A stretch of 64,000 nt of DNA, from contig JADMIG010000011.1 in assembly GCA_015478725.1 (NCBI GenBank), forward strand, positions 19,190 through 83,189, in the 5' to 3' direction. Positions 1-7,775 of the stretch are shown one piece after another. The first letter of the stretch is position 1, and each line of letters starts with the position of its first letter. A model generated the notes under the pieces. It had not been told where the DNA came from, did not search any database, and saw only the letters and a program-made list of their open reading frames with translations. Origin of the DNA: Chloroflexota bacterium. Lineage in GTDB: Bacteria; Chloroflexota; Limnocylindria; Limnocylindrales; CSP1-4. Both the position numbers and the translations under genes were made by a program.

Positions 1-119
1 GCGCTGAACCAGGGCGACATCGCGAGCAGTTCGCCGAGACCGAGGAAGACGAGGAGACGCCAGCGGGCCAACGGCTCGGGATCGCCGGCCTCCCCTCCCG
101 ACGCGACCGCGCGGAGCAT
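1..119 (-). CDS. MFS transporter, N-terminal fragment (runs off the window)
   Basis: Reading leftward from an ATG at 117-119 gives 39 residues that continue past the window edge. After a short polar start the chain becomes hydrophobic and contains LGELLAMSPWFSA, which resembles the first transmembrane helix of major facilitator superfamily transporters (LAELLAMSxWFSASA is common there). A purine-rich stretch lies upstream but is further from the ATG than ideal, so an in-frame upstream start is possible. Substrate cannot be told from this fragment. The family call rests on one helix only. Confidence 0.5.
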   Translation of the reverse strand, partial: MLRAVASGGEAGDPEPLARWRLLVFLGLGELLAMSPWFS

Positions 120-160
120 CGCGTGCCGCGCATCCTCCCCTCGCAGGCCTTCGACCCGCC

Positions 161-361
161 CTATCCGAACCACAGGAGGCCTTGGGTCGCCTCATCCAGT
201 GGCACATCGGGCGGCACTTCCGCAAGGACGGCGGGCTCCGCCGCCCAGGAGGCCCGGGCCGACTCGAGCGGTTGGCGTCGAATGACCCGCGCGTCGTTCT
301 CGTCAAGCGATGCCGGTCCCGGTTCACTGGCCTGAGTAGCCGGCGCCTTCGGATCCGTCAT
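161..361 (-). CDS. Small hypothetical protein (66 aa)
   Basis: An ATG at 359-361 opens a 66-residue acidic, Pro/Ala-rich frame (starts MTDPKAPATQ, ends QGLLWFG). There is no recognisable domain, no membrane segment and no clear ribosome binding site. It would sit 41 bases upstream of the MFS fragment on the same strand and could be co-transcribed with it. Its composition is less arginine-skewed than shadow frames in this GC-rich DNA, which is the main argument that it is real. It may be spurious. Confidence 0.3.
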   Translation of the reverse strand: MTDPKAPATQASEPGPASLDENDARVIRRQPLESARASWAAEPAVLAEVPPDVPLDEATQGLLWFG

Positions 362-540
362 GGTCGATTCCAGTCGTTCCCGGCGCATTCGAGGCCGGAT
401 GGGGCCGTGTTCCGTCGCCACGCGTCTCGGGTTCGGCGTCAGCGAGCGCGGACGATGGTGCGATGCCTCCGTGGCGCTGGGCCCTCCATCCAGCTCGGTC
501 GCCGGTCCCCGAAGCATAGGCTCGAACCAAGCCCGCTGGA

Positions 541-556
541 TGTGACCCGCGTCACG
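541..556. promoter_or_regulatory. Crp-like palindrome, site 1
   Basis: TGTGA-CCCGCG-TCACG matches the Crp half-site TGTGA and its inverted partner with a 6-base spacer. It lies about 80 bases upstream of the proposed start of the frameshifted DsrE-like gene. Four similar sites occur upstream of redox genes in the next 11 kb and a sixth in the tRNA-Ile element. Confidence 0.5.
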
Positions 557-638
557 CTTCGTCCCGGATGTGTGCCTCGCCCTCGGGGCGGTCCGATCTC
601 GGTCCTGTCGCCGAACCGGATCCGGCACGGCCAGCCGT

Positions 639-1023
639 GTGTCGTGCGTCACGGCGGCCATCCCGGCAGCACCGGTAGTCTTGGCTCCAGATGCGGCTAC
701 CCACGAGATGGAGGGCGAGCAGCGTGCTCTACACGAAGGAGCTGGTGGCCGCCGGGGCAACCGTCCGTCTCGTCTTCGACGGTGCCGGCACCGGTTGGCT
801 GGCCCGCTGGGGGCGCAGTGATGGCCCGGCGTCCCGCGCCGCGGAGCTCTTCGCGGAGCTCAAGGCGGCCGGCCTCGCCTACGAGGTCTGCGACTACTGC
901 GCCGGTGCGTTCGACGTCCGCGAGGAGCTGTCCGACGCCGGTGAGGCGCTGACCGGCTCGTACATGGACCATCCGAGCGTCGCCGGGCACGTGGCGGACG
1001 GGTTCCAGGTGTGGATCCTGTGA
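639..1023 (+). pseudogene. DsrE-family sulfur-relay protein, frameshifted
   Basis: The downstream frame encodes a typical DsrE-like core: LVFDGAGTGW, then a CDYCAGAF motif where DsrE-like proteins carry their conserved cysteine, then YMDHPSVAGHVADGF at the C-terminus. The N-terminal strand (PVVLAPDAATHE) lies in another frame, opened by GTG at 639. The two join near 728-736: restoring one base gives RALYTKEL, matching the family's NALTTAKEL-type helix. Total length would be about 128 aa, normal for the family. Members are small cytoplasmic proteins linked to sulfur transfer or redox. A genuine mutation and an assembly indel look identical here. A Crp-like site lies upstream. Confidence 0.65.
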
Positions 1024-1161
1024 CGGTCGCGAAAACGGGCGCCCGATCGCGATAGGTCTCCCGACGAGTCTCCCCAGGACCTCTGGCGGGTTGCCCGGTG
1101 ATGCAGCCGCGGCGACGATCGTCGGAACTTGGCCGGACCACGCTCCACGAGACGAACACCC

Positions 1162-2334
1162 TTGACCATCCGTCCACTCGTCCTCGGCGGTCGACCGTCG
1201 CTCTCTGCTCCGAACGTCGTCGCGAGCGCCCTCGAATCGGCGCGCGCCCCCCTCGTGGTCGGCGCGATCGGCGCCGGACTCGTCCTGCTCGCCGGGCTGC
1301 CGGCGCTCGTGCTCTCGACGTCGGCTGACCGGGTCACGGTCGGCGGGCTGAGCCTCCTCGGCACGGCCGCGGTGGGCGCCACGCTGTCCATCCGGCCGCG
1401 CGATCGGGTCGTGAGTTCGATCGCGACGGTGCTGGCCATCGCCTCGATCACGGCTCTGGCGCGGGCCGTCTTCGCCGAGGTTCCCACGATCGTCTGGCTG
1501 TTCGCGTTCGTCGTCCCGGCCGTCGGCCTCGTCCGCGGCCCGGCGCAGGGGGCCCTCGCCGGGTTGCTTGCCGAGCCAGCTCTGCGCTGGATCGAGACCG
1601 GTACCGCGGTCGGCCCCCTCGATGCGCAGGCGCCGTTCGGGTTCCTCATCCTCGTCGCCCTCGGATCCGTGCCCGCCTATCTGTTGGCGGTGGCGCACAG
1701 CCGGCGTGAGGCGCTCGATGCTCAGCTCGCGCGAGCCAACGAACTCCTGAGCATCGCCGTCGTGGCCCGCGAAGCTCTGAAGGAGGCCCAGGATCAGGCG
1801 ATCTTCATGCTCGCCCGGGCGGCCGAGGCGCGGGACGGCACGACCGGCCAGCACATCCAGTCGGTGCGTGCTCTCGCCGGCGAGCTTGCGCTCGCGCGCG
1901 GGATTGGCGCCGCCGCCGCTGAGGAGATCGCCTGGTCGGCGATGCTCCACGACCTCGGCAAGCTGCGGGTGCCCGATCGGGTGCTCCTCAAGCCGGGCAG
2001 CCTGACCGAGGAGGAGTGGGCGATCATCCGTCAGCATCCCGCCTGGGGCGAGGAGCTGCTGGCGGGCACGGCGGGCTTCGCGGTCGCCCGGCTCATCGCC
2101 CGCTCCCACCACGAGAACTGGGATGGTACGGGCTACCCGGACCGCCTCGTCGGCGAGGCCATCCCCCACGCGGCGCGGATCGTCCGGATCGTCGATGTCT
2201 ACGACGCGCTTCGGAGCGACCGCCCGTACAAGCCCGCCTGGTCGCCGGAGCGGGCGCTCGACGAGATCCAGGCGATGCGCGGTCGCGGCCTCGACCCGGA
2301 GTTGACGGATCTGTTCCTCGGGCTGGCACATTGA
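1162..2334 (+). CDS. Membrane-anchored HD-GYP cyclic-di-GMP phosphodiesterase
   Basis: The N-terminal half has about six hydrophobic helices (residues ~20-185) forming a membrane sensor region. A short helical linker follows, then an HD-GYP domain in the last ~190 residues. Diagnostic motifs are HDLGKLRVPD (metal-binding HD), the paired histidines in RSHHENWDGTGYPD (GYP signature), and RIVDVYDAL. HD-GYP enzymes hydrolyse cyclic-di-GMP to GMP or pGpG. All ligand residues appear present, so activity is expected. The start is uncertain: TTG at 1162 gives MTIRPLVLGG, and a second in-frame TTG lies at 1129. It probably works against the diguanylate cyclase encoded at 32.65-34.27 kb. Confidence 0.85.
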   Translation: MTIRPLVLGGRPSLSAPNVVASALESARAPLVVGAIGAGLVLLAGLPALVLSTSADRVTVGGLSLLGTAAVGATLSIRPRDRVVSSIATVLAIASITALARAVFAEVPTIVWLFAFVVPAVGLVRGPAQGALAGLLAEPALRWIETGTAVGPLDAQAPFGFLILVALGSVPAYLLAVAHSRREALDAQLARANELLSIAVVAREALKEAQDQAIFMLARAAEARDGTTGQHIQSVRALAGELALARGIGAAAAEEIAWSAMLHDLGKLRVPDRVLLKPGSLTEEEWAIIRQHPAWGEELLAGTAGFAVARLIARSHHENWDGTGYPDRLVGEAIPHAARIVRIVDVYDALRSDRPYKPAWSPERALDEIQAMRGRGLDPELTDLFLGLAH

Positions 2335-2384
2335 CTCCCCGCGGATGAGGGGGGTCGGCTCGGGTGACGCGTGGCCGCGCGGAC

Positions 2385-2400
2385 TGTGGGCCACATCACG
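2385..2400. promoter_or_regulatory. Crp-like palindrome, site 2
   Basis: TGTGG-GCCACA-TCACG is centred about 65 bases upstream of the peroxiredoxin start. It has the same half-sites and spacer as the sites at 541, 4219, 7700 and 11308, with G for A at the fifth position. The distance suits a Crp/Fnr-family activator. Confidence 0.5.
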
Positions 2401-2457
2401 GCGGCGGTGAGGATCCACCCACGATGATCGTGGCTCAACACTCGCACGGAGCCCGTC

Positions 2458-3063
2458 ATGCGCAGCGATATCCGGCCCCGAGCCACATTCCCCGACTTCG
2501 AGCTCCCGGACCAGTCCGGCCGGCGTCGGCAGTTGTCCGAGATCCAGGGGATCGATCCGATGATCGTGGTCCTCTCCCGGGGACGCTACTGTCCGAAGGA
2601 CCGGCGCCAGCTGCGTAACCTCGTCGAGCTCGCCCCCGAGTTCAAGGTGGCGTACACGAAGATCGTGACGATCTCCACGGACAACCTGCTCGAGACCAAC
2701 GAGTTCCGCGACGGCCTCGGGGCGACCTGGCCGTTCCTCTCGGACCCCGGACGAATCGTCCAGAAGGATCTCGACGTCGCCGAGTACACGGATCCCACCC
2801 ACGATCCGATGGTCCCTCACACGTTCGTGCTGGGCCCCTGCCTCGTCATCCACTCCATCTACAACGGCTACTGGTACTGGGGGCGCCCGTCCAACGAGGA
2901 CCTCCGCCGCGACCTTCGCGACGTCACGCGCCGAGCCCGCTCCGACTGGGACCTCGGGGCTCCCGGCCCTCGGGAGAAGTGGGAGGCCGGAGAGCGGGCG
3001 GAGTTCTGGCCCTACGGCCGGTCCCTCCGCGAGGTCCTCGCCGCGGAACGGGAGATCGCGTGA
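2458..3063 (+). CDS. Peroxiredoxin-like (AhpC/TSA) thioredoxin-fold protein
   Basis: 201 residues with a thioredoxin fold: ATFPDFELPDQSGRRRQLSE is the typical peroxiredoxin N-terminus, and SRGRYCPKDRRQLRNL carries the probable peroxidatic cysteine in place of the classical PxxxTxxC loop. Later strands include VTISTDNLLE and FLSDPGR. The C-terminal ~45 residues are charged and outside the core. It likely reduces peroxides in the cytoplasm; no resolving cysteine is obvious in the core beyond one in VLGPCLVIHS. A glutaredoxin-like gene 100 bases downstream could be its reductant (inference). A Crp-like site lies upstream. The substitution of the catalytic loop makes exact activity uncertain. Confidence 0.75.
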   Translation: MRSDIRPRATFPDFELPDQSGRRRQLSEIQGIDPMIVVLSRGRYCPKDRRQLRNLVELAPEFKVAYTKIVTISTDNLLETNEFRDGLGATWPFLSDPGRIVQKDLDVAEYTDPTHDPMVPHTFVLGPCLVIHSIYNGYWYWGRPSNEDLRRDLRDVTRRARSDWDLGAPGPREKWEAGERAEFWPYGRSLREVLAAEREIA

Positions 3064-3163
3064 CCCGCGCGCTTCGATCCCGGGACACCGAGGGCTCGTC
3101 GGTCTCGCGACGCCTCCTCGCGGCCGTCTCTTCGCGCTCGACCGCCGAGCTCCGGGGAGACCA

Positions 3164-3475
3164 GTGAATCTCTTCCGGCTCCTGCGTCGCGTCGTCGTGG
3201 CACAGCCGGCGCCGGCGCCCGTTCCGATCGACGTTCCCCCGGAGCTGACGGTGTACGGGGCGGACTGGTGTGGGGATTGTCGTCGGGCGAAGCACCACCT
3301 CGACACGGCCGGCGTCCCGTACCGCTGGGTCGACCTTCGGTCGGATCTCGCGGCGAAACGGATGCTCGCGGCGGCAGGCCTCCGGGCGATCCCGGTCATC
3401 GCCACGCCGGACGGGCGCGTCCTGGTGGAGCCGTCGAACGCGGATCTCGGTCGACTTGTCGCGTCGCTCGCCTGA
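3164..3475 (+). CDS. Glutaredoxin-family protein
   Basis: 103 residues starting at GTG 3164. After a ~28-residue leader comes a glutaredoxin/NrdH-like fold: LTVYGADWCGDCRRAK holds the CxxC dithiol (WCGDC), followed by YRWVDLRSD and the cis-proline turn RAIPVIATPDG. Such proteins reduce disulfides or shuttle electrons to peroxiredoxins and reductases. It follows the peroxiredoxin-like gene on the same strand with a 100-base gap, so joint expression is plausible. The N-terminal extension has few hydrophobics and does not look like a strong signal peptide. Confidence 0.8.
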   Translation: MNLFRLLRRVVVAQPAPAPVPIDVPPELTVYGADWCGDCRRAKHHLDTAGVPYRWVDLRSDLAAKRMLAAAGLRAIPVIATPDGRVLVEPSNADLGRLVASLA

Positions 3476-3683
3476 GGTCGCGCCACCCGGGTCAGTCGTC
3501 AGCCCGTGATGGCCGGCGAACCGGGAACCACCGATCTGGTCCGAGCCGCGGACCGCTCGCTCACCGGCTGTTGGAAGACGCAGTCGAGTGGGGCGACAGC
3601 GTCGTCGCGCCGACGTTTCCCTTCGTCGTGGGCCCTACCAACGATGCGGTAGCACTCCCGCAGATGTCGAGCTCGAGGTTCTG

Positions 3684-4100
3684 TCACGGTGTTGCGAGCA
3701 CTCCCTCCGGCGGGTCGAATCGCGCCGGGTGGTCGAGATAGTCGATCCACAGCTCCGGGCGTCGGAGCCCCACCGCAAGGCCTCGTCGGAACGAGAAGCG
3801 GCCCCATCGCAGCACGACTCCGGCGTCACCGATGAGGCCGAGCAGCCGCCGCTTTGCGAAGAGCCGGATGCCGTCGATCGGTGCAAGCTCGACGAACTCG
3901 GTATCCGGTTCCGTGGCCCTCCACCCCACGGTCAAGTCGCCGACCCAGGTGCCGCAGCACCAGGAGCGGAACGAATCGATGACGAGAATCCGGCCGGCCG
4001 CCAGTCCGCGGAGGGACGACCGCAGCGCGGCATCCACCTCGACCGAGATCGTGGACGGGACGACCGGGTGGCCGCCCGGGGTTGCCGCGATGTTCTCCAC
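3684..4100 (-). CDS. Hypothetical protein (138 aa)
   Basis: A soluble 138-residue protein beginning MENIAATPGGHPVV. It has a WCCGTWVGDLTVGW stretch with adjacent cysteines and a C-terminal region rich in aromatic and basic residues (RWGRFSFRRG). I recognise no family. Compositional regularity and an upstream ATG support it as real. It is flanked by a gene-free stretch (3476-3683) on its 3' side, where I see nothing. A Crp-like palindrome at 4219-4234 lies 119 bases upstream of its start, linking it tentatively to the redox genes around it. Confidence 0.6.
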   Translation of the reverse strand: MENIAATPGGHPVVPSTISVEVDAALRSSLRGLAAGRILVIDSFRSWCCGTWVGDLTVGWRATEPDTEFVELAPIDGIRLFAKRRLLGLIGDAGVVLRWGRFSFRRGLAVGLRRPELWIDYLDHPARFDPPEGVLATP

Positions 4101-4218
4101 TGCTGACCTCTTCCTGGGTACGCTCGAGATCGTGGTCAGGCCTCCGCCCTCCGTCGTCCCGGAGCAGGCGGCGACGCGACCATGCGCCCGGAACGTAGGG
4201 CGGGGTGGCGCGCCCGTC

Positions 4219-4234
4219 TGTGGCGTGGATCACG
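4219..4234. promoter_or_regulatory. Crp-like palindrome, site 3
   Basis: TGTGG-CGTGGA-TCACG lies between two leftward genes, 119 bases upstream of the hypothetical gene that starts at 4100. Half-sites and spacer match the other copies in the window. Confidence 0.45.
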
Positions 4235-4340
4235 CTCAGCGCGGTTCCAAGGTTAAACCCGGATCGCCGTGTTGCCCCGGGCATGCATCGACCCCCGGCC
4301 GCCGACCGGGGGTCGATTGCGAGAAGGCCCCTGGGGTGGG

Positions 4341-4859
4341 TTAGTTGTTGGCGCGGAAGACGAACCGGTCGAGGACGAGGCCGAGCACGCTTCCGTACAT
4401 GAACGTGTGGGCCACGAACTGGACGGCCACATTCTGGCTATCCGGGAACCACGTCCAGCCGAAGACTCCGGCGAGGACGAAGAAGTTCATGATCCAGAGG
4501 CCGAAGCCGGCCAGGCTCGCGACGACGAGGACCGCGGCGGTCGACCGAGAGAACGACGGCACGAGCGCGAGCACGCCCGCCACGACGACGCCGTACATCA
4601 TCGACAGCGCCATGTGAACCACGAGTCCGGCACCGCCGGACGTGAGGAGCGAACTCGTCGGATCGAGCGCTGTCTTGCCGAGCGCGATCGCCCCGATCAT
4701 CCGCAGCGGCATGAAGAACGCAGCGCTGCCATTGAGCACGACGGCCATGATCATCTCGAACATCGCAAAGACGATCCCGCCGACGATCCCGCCGACGATC
4801 CCGTAGCGGATCCAGGTCCCCGTGGCGATGCGTCGGTCGGTGAACGTTGCGGTCGACAT
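4341..4859 (-). CDS. Four-helix integral membrane protein, unknown function
   Basis: 172 residues with about four to five transmembrane helices: a glycine-zipper first helix (IVGGIVGGIVFAMFEMIMAV), then helices around LVVHMALSMMYGVVVAGV, AAVLVVASLAGFGLWIMNF and FMYGSVLGLVLDRFVF. The start is fixed by ATG at 4857-4859 with AAGGAG seven bases upstream; a longer in-frame extension exists but lacks such a site. No catalytic motif is visible. It is transcribed alone, after the methyltransferase gene on the same strand. Confidence 0.7.
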   Translation of the reverse strand: MSTATFTDRRIATGTWIRYGIVGGIVGGIVFAMFEMIMAVVLNGSAAFFMPLRMIGAIALGKTALDPTSSLLTSGGAGLVVHMALSMMYGVVVAGVLALVPSFSRSTAAVLVVASLAGFGLWIMNFFVLAGVFGWTWFPDSQNVAVQFVAHTFMYGSVLGLVLDRFVFRANN

Positions 4860-4932
4860 GTGCGGACTCCTTATCCAATCGTTGATAGGACCCGACCGTA
4901 GTCGCACCCGTCGCGATGTTCTGTAGCCTCCC

Positions 4933-5784
4933 TCACAAAGCCTGCAGGACACCGCCTGGGCAAGGCGCCGCGTAGGCCAGCCCGCCGCCGGGTGTGGGCT
5001 GCTGGTACGCGATGAGGAACCGCCAGCGGCTCATTCGACCAGCCTCGATGGACCTCTGGACCAGAGCCTCTTCGGCGAGGATGAGGAGCATCGCCAGACG
5101 GCCTCGGGACGTCGCCGTCCGCTCGCGAAGCAGGGTCCGCGCCGCGTCGGCGCGTCGGCGACTGCTCTCGTCAAGAGCCGCCGTGACGTCGTCGAACCGC
5201 TCGACTCGGACGTCGGCCGCGTGGAGCGAGCGGCCCAGCCGATCGCCGGCATTCGGACCGGTGACGAGGAGTGCAGCGAAGAGTCGACCGTTGGGACCCA
5301 GTGCTTCCCCGATGCCCCGGACCGACGCTGCGAGGTCCGGCGCGAACATCAGGGAGTCGATCGCGTAGGCGCTCGTGGCGCCGAGGAGCGGTGGGCAGGC
5401 AAGATCGCCGGCGTAGAACCGGACCGCGGCACTGACGCCAGCACGCCGGGCTCGCCTCGTCGCCGCGGCGACGGCCCGCCGGGAAACGTCGACGCCGACG
5501 ATCTGTGCTCCTGAGCGGCGATGCATCTCGAGCGCCAGGCTGCCGATCCCGCAGCCGAGGTCGAGCAGCCGATCGCCCGGCGCGGGATCGAGGTCCGTCA
5601 GCAGGAAGTCGCGGTCCTCCGTGGTGAGATAGCCGTGGGCAGCCACGCCCCCGGCCGCCGTGAGCGTCAGGAAGCGACGTCCCGCGACTGATCCGACGAG
5701 GAGCGCGTAGGAGATGTCGAAGTAGATCCGGGCGATGACCCCGGCCGCGACTCGACCAAGCCCCCGCCGCTGCCGCCACGTCAC
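4933..5784 (-). CDS. Class I SAM-dependent methyltransferase
   Basis: 283 residues from GTG at 5782-5784. Motif I of a Rossmann methyltransferase is clear (LLDLGCGIGSLALE), with motif II acidic loop IVGVDVSRRAV and a later FYAGDLACPP and AYAIDSLMFAP. Substrate is unknown; class I enzymes of this shape methylate small molecules. The GTG overlaps the stop of the upstream 60-aa membrane gene in a GTGA, so translation is coupled to the DsbA/CcdA operon. A hydrophobic N-terminal stretch (FDISYALLVGSVAGRRF) may associate it with the membrane. Longer in-frame extensions upstream are arginine-rich and look like shadow sequence. Confidence 0.8.
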   Translation of the reverse strand: MTWRQRRGLGRVAAGVIARIYFDISYALLVGSVAGRRFLTLTAAGGVAAHGYLTTEDRDFLLTDLDPAPGDRLLDLGCGIGSLALEMHRRSGAQIVGVDVSRRAVAAATRRARRAGVSAAVRFYAGDLACPPLLGATSAYAIDSLMFAPDLAASVRGIGEALGPNGRLFAALLVTGPNAGDRLGRSLHAADVRVERFDDVTAALDESSRRRADAARTLLRERTATSRGRLAMLLILAEEALVQRSIEAGRMSRWRFLIAYQQPTPGGGLAYAAPCPGGVLQAL

Positions 5785-5963
5785 GCGCGGGGCCTTCGGG
5801 CCGGGCGGAGCCAGGCAAAGGCGATGGCGGCGCCCACGACGATGACGACGGCGATCTCCGCCGGTTTGTCGAGCGCCCCGCCAGCGGATCGGACCGCGAC
5901 GAGGCCAGCGCCGGTCACGATCGCTCCGCCCACGATGACTTCGGCCCGTGGACGGATGGTCAT
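5781..5963 (-). CDS. Small membrane protein (60 aa) of the DsbA-CcdA operon
   Basis: A 60-residue protein with two hydrophobic segments (IVGGAIVTGAGLVAV and IAVVIVVGAAIAFAWL) and a basic tail. It is locked between its neighbours: its ATG (5961-5963) overlaps the CcdA stop in an ATGA, and its TGA overlaps the methyltransferase GTG. This double overlap is strong evidence that it is a real gene. Function is unknown; a subunit or chaperone of the CcdA electron path is a guess. Confidence 0.7.
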   Translation of the reverse strand: MTIRPRAEVIVGGAIVTGAGLVAVRSAGGALDKPAEIAVVIVVGAAIAFAWLRPARRPRA

Positions 5964-6823
5964 TCGCCGGGCTCCGGAACGCGGCGCTTCCGCCGAGTGA
6001 GCGAGCGGCCGGCGATCGCCACCAGCGCGACCATGGGCAGGCCAACGATCGCGACGAGGAGCAACGGGGTCCGCACGGCGAGGTCGCGCACCCCACTCTC
6101 GATGGAGAGGGCGAGATCCGCGGCGCCGAGGGCTGCATAGAGGCCACCCAGGGCGTTCGAGCCCTGGAACACGATGAAGGCCGCGCCGAGCCCGATGAAC
6201 AGCAGGCTCGAGATGACGACGGAGCTGTGGCGGCGGATCGGACCGAGCTGCAGCTCCCGGCCGCGCAGGCGGCCGCGACCGGAGGCCCCGAGTCGGTCCC
6301 AGGCGAGGGCGAGGGCGAACAGCGGGGCGGCCATCCCTGCCGCGAAGATCGCGAGGAGGACCGCGCCCTCGATCGCGCCCCCGGAGGCGCCCGCGATCGT
6401 CAGTACCCCGCCGAGCAGCGGCCCCGAGCAGAACCCGCCGATCCCGTACACGAGACCGAGCACGTACGTGGCGGCAAGGGACTCGCCGCTCGCGGCGAAC
6501 CCTCGTCCGGAGAGGCGTCCGGCGCCCGGCACCTCGAACCCGCCGACCGCCAGCTGGAAGGCACCGATCGCGATGAGCAGGAGGCCGGCCACGATCGAGA
6601 CCTCTGTCCGGTGCTCGAGGAACAGGCTGCCGAGAGCCCCGACGCCGAGGCCGAGCGGGACGAAGAGGGTGAGGAGTCCGACGTAGAAGACAGCGGTCCG
6701 CAGGAGCAGCTGGCCGCGCGACGGGAATGCATAGGCGAAGAAGGCCGGCAGGAGCAGTGCCGAACACGGGCTGAGCAAGGACAGCACGCCGCCGGCGAAC
6801 GCGACGACCGTCTCGATTCCCAT
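5960..6823 (-). CDS. ccdA: CcdA/DsbD-family transmembrane thiol electron carrier
   Basis: 287 residues with six or more transmembrane helices. The first helix has LLSPCSALLLPAF and a later one GIGGFCSGPLLGG, the paired cysteines in helices 1 and 4 typical of CcdA, although the usual proline after the first cysteine is replaced. CcdA-type proteins carry reducing equivalents across the membrane from cytoplasmic thioredoxin to extracytoplasmic thiol proteins. The neighbour upstream is a DsbA-like thioredoxin-fold protein, a natural partner. The length is greater than minimal CcdA (about 230 aa) because of extra C-terminal helices. Confidence 0.8.
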   Translation of the reverse strand: MGIETVVAFAGGVLSLLSPCSALLLPAFFAYAFPSRGQLLLRTAVFYVGLLTLFVPLGLGVGALGSLFLEHRTEVSIVAGLLLIAIGAFQLAVGGFEVPGAGRLSGRGFAASGESLAATYVLGLVYGIGGFCSGPLLGGVLTIAGASGGAIEGAVLLAIFAAGMAAPLFALALAWDRLGASGRGRLRGRELQLGPIRRHSSVVISSLLFIGLGAAFIVFQGSNALGGLYAALGAADLALSIESGVRDLAVRTPLLLVAIVGLPMVALVAIAGRSLTRRKRRVPEPGE

Positions 6824-6838
6824 CGCTGCGTCTCGCGG

Positions 6839-7489
6839 CTACTTCGACGCGAGGGCGGCATCGATCGCCGCCTGGAAGACCTCGAATGGCTGGGCGCCGA
6901 CGATCCGCTGCGTGCCGATGAGGAACGTGGGAGTGCCGTTGAAGCCCTTCGAGGTGACGTCGGCGAGATCCGCCTGGACCGCGCCGGCGTGGGTACCCGC
7001 GTCGACGCAGGCGTCGAACTTGGAGACGTCGAGTCCGAGGCTGGCGCCGAATCCCTTGAGGCGGTCCTTCGAGAACGCCCCCGTGTTCTCGCCGCCCTGG
7101 TTCTCATAAAGGAGGTCGTGATACTCCCAGAACCTGCCCTGATCGCCCGCGCAGCGCGCGGCATTCGCCGCGTCCCGCGACTCAGGGCCGATCCAGGCGA
7201 AGTCGTGCCACTCGAGGCGGACCGTGCCGGTGTCGATGTAGGCGGTCTTGATCTGCACCTCGACCGAACGAGCGAATGCCCCGCATGACGGACACTGGAA
7301 GTCGCCGTATTCGCGGATCAGGACGGGCGCGGCGGCCTGGCCGAGAACCGGGTGCGGGTCCGCGACGCTGCCTGTGGGCGTGCCCGCCGCGCCGATGTAG
7401 AGGATGCCGACGACCGTGGCGGCCGCGACCGCGAGGAGCCCTGGCAGCGCCCAGCGCCGGAGACTGCGCGGCGAGCGCCGCGCTGGCAT
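6839..7489 (-). CDS. DsbA-family membrane-anchored thiol oxidoreductase
   Basis: From ATG at 7487-7489 the protein has a basic leader (MPARRSPRSLRRW), one hydrophobic anchor (LPGLLAVAAATVVGILYIG), then a DsbA-like thioredoxin domain. Motifs are IREYGDFQCPSCGAFAR with the CPSC redox centre, WEYHDLLYENQ, and FNGTPTFLIG with the cis-proline. An in-frame GTG at 7642 would add 51 mostly polar residues; I prefer the shorter form because it gives a normal signal anchor. It should act outside the membrane, exchanging disulfides. CcdA follows 15 bases downstream. A Crp-like site lies at 7700-7715, upstream of either start. Confidence 0.8.
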   Translation of the reverse strand: MPARRSPRSLRRWALPGLLAVAAATVVGILYIGAAGTPTGSVADPHPVLGQAAAPVLIREYGDFQCPSCGAFARSVEVQIKTAYIDTGTVRLEWHDFAWIGPESRDAANAARCAGDQGRFWEYHDLLYENQGGENTGAFSKDRLKGFGASLGLDVSKFDACVDAGTHAGAVQADLADVTSKGFNGTPTFLIGTQRIVGAQPFEVFQAAIDAALASK

Positions 7490-7699
7490 CGCGCTGCGGA
7501 CCGTCGACCGCCCGGATCGGTCCGTCGCCCGTAGGCTCGTCCGGACACCAGCGCGCTCGGTGGAACCCAGGGGCGTGGTTGTACCTTCGCGCGGATCTGC
7601 GCTTCGGCGACGCTTGCCCAATCGATCCTCCGTCCGGTCCACGTCAAGCGGCCGCGCCGCGCACCCCGGGGGATGGTAGGCGGGTCACTGTGTCGCGGC

Positions 7700-7715
7700 T
7701 GTGACGGACATCACG
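7700..7715. promoter_or_regulatory. Crp-like palindrome, site 4
   Basis: TGTGA-CGGACA-TCACG lies between the divergent DsbA and SRPBCC genes, 60 bases before the SRPBCC ATG at 7776. Because a possible GTG start at 7701 falls inside this palindrome, the site supports the downstream ATG as the true start. Confidence 0.5.
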
Positions 7716-7775
7716 AACCGGGGACGTGACGCACCACACAGCGATCCTGCCGGGGATAGATCAACATTCGCGCCG

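Noticed and set aside
638..653. A TGTGT-CGTGCG-TCACG sequence at the DsrE start
   Set aside because: The fifth base is T rather than A/G and it overlaps the proposed start codon, so it was not counted with the Crp-like sites.
697..3486. A very long open frame (929 codons) on the minus strand
   Set aside because: Antisense to the HD-GYP, peroxiredoxin and glutaredoxin genes; arginine-, serine- and proline-rich translation with no motif, as expected from GC-rich third-position bias.
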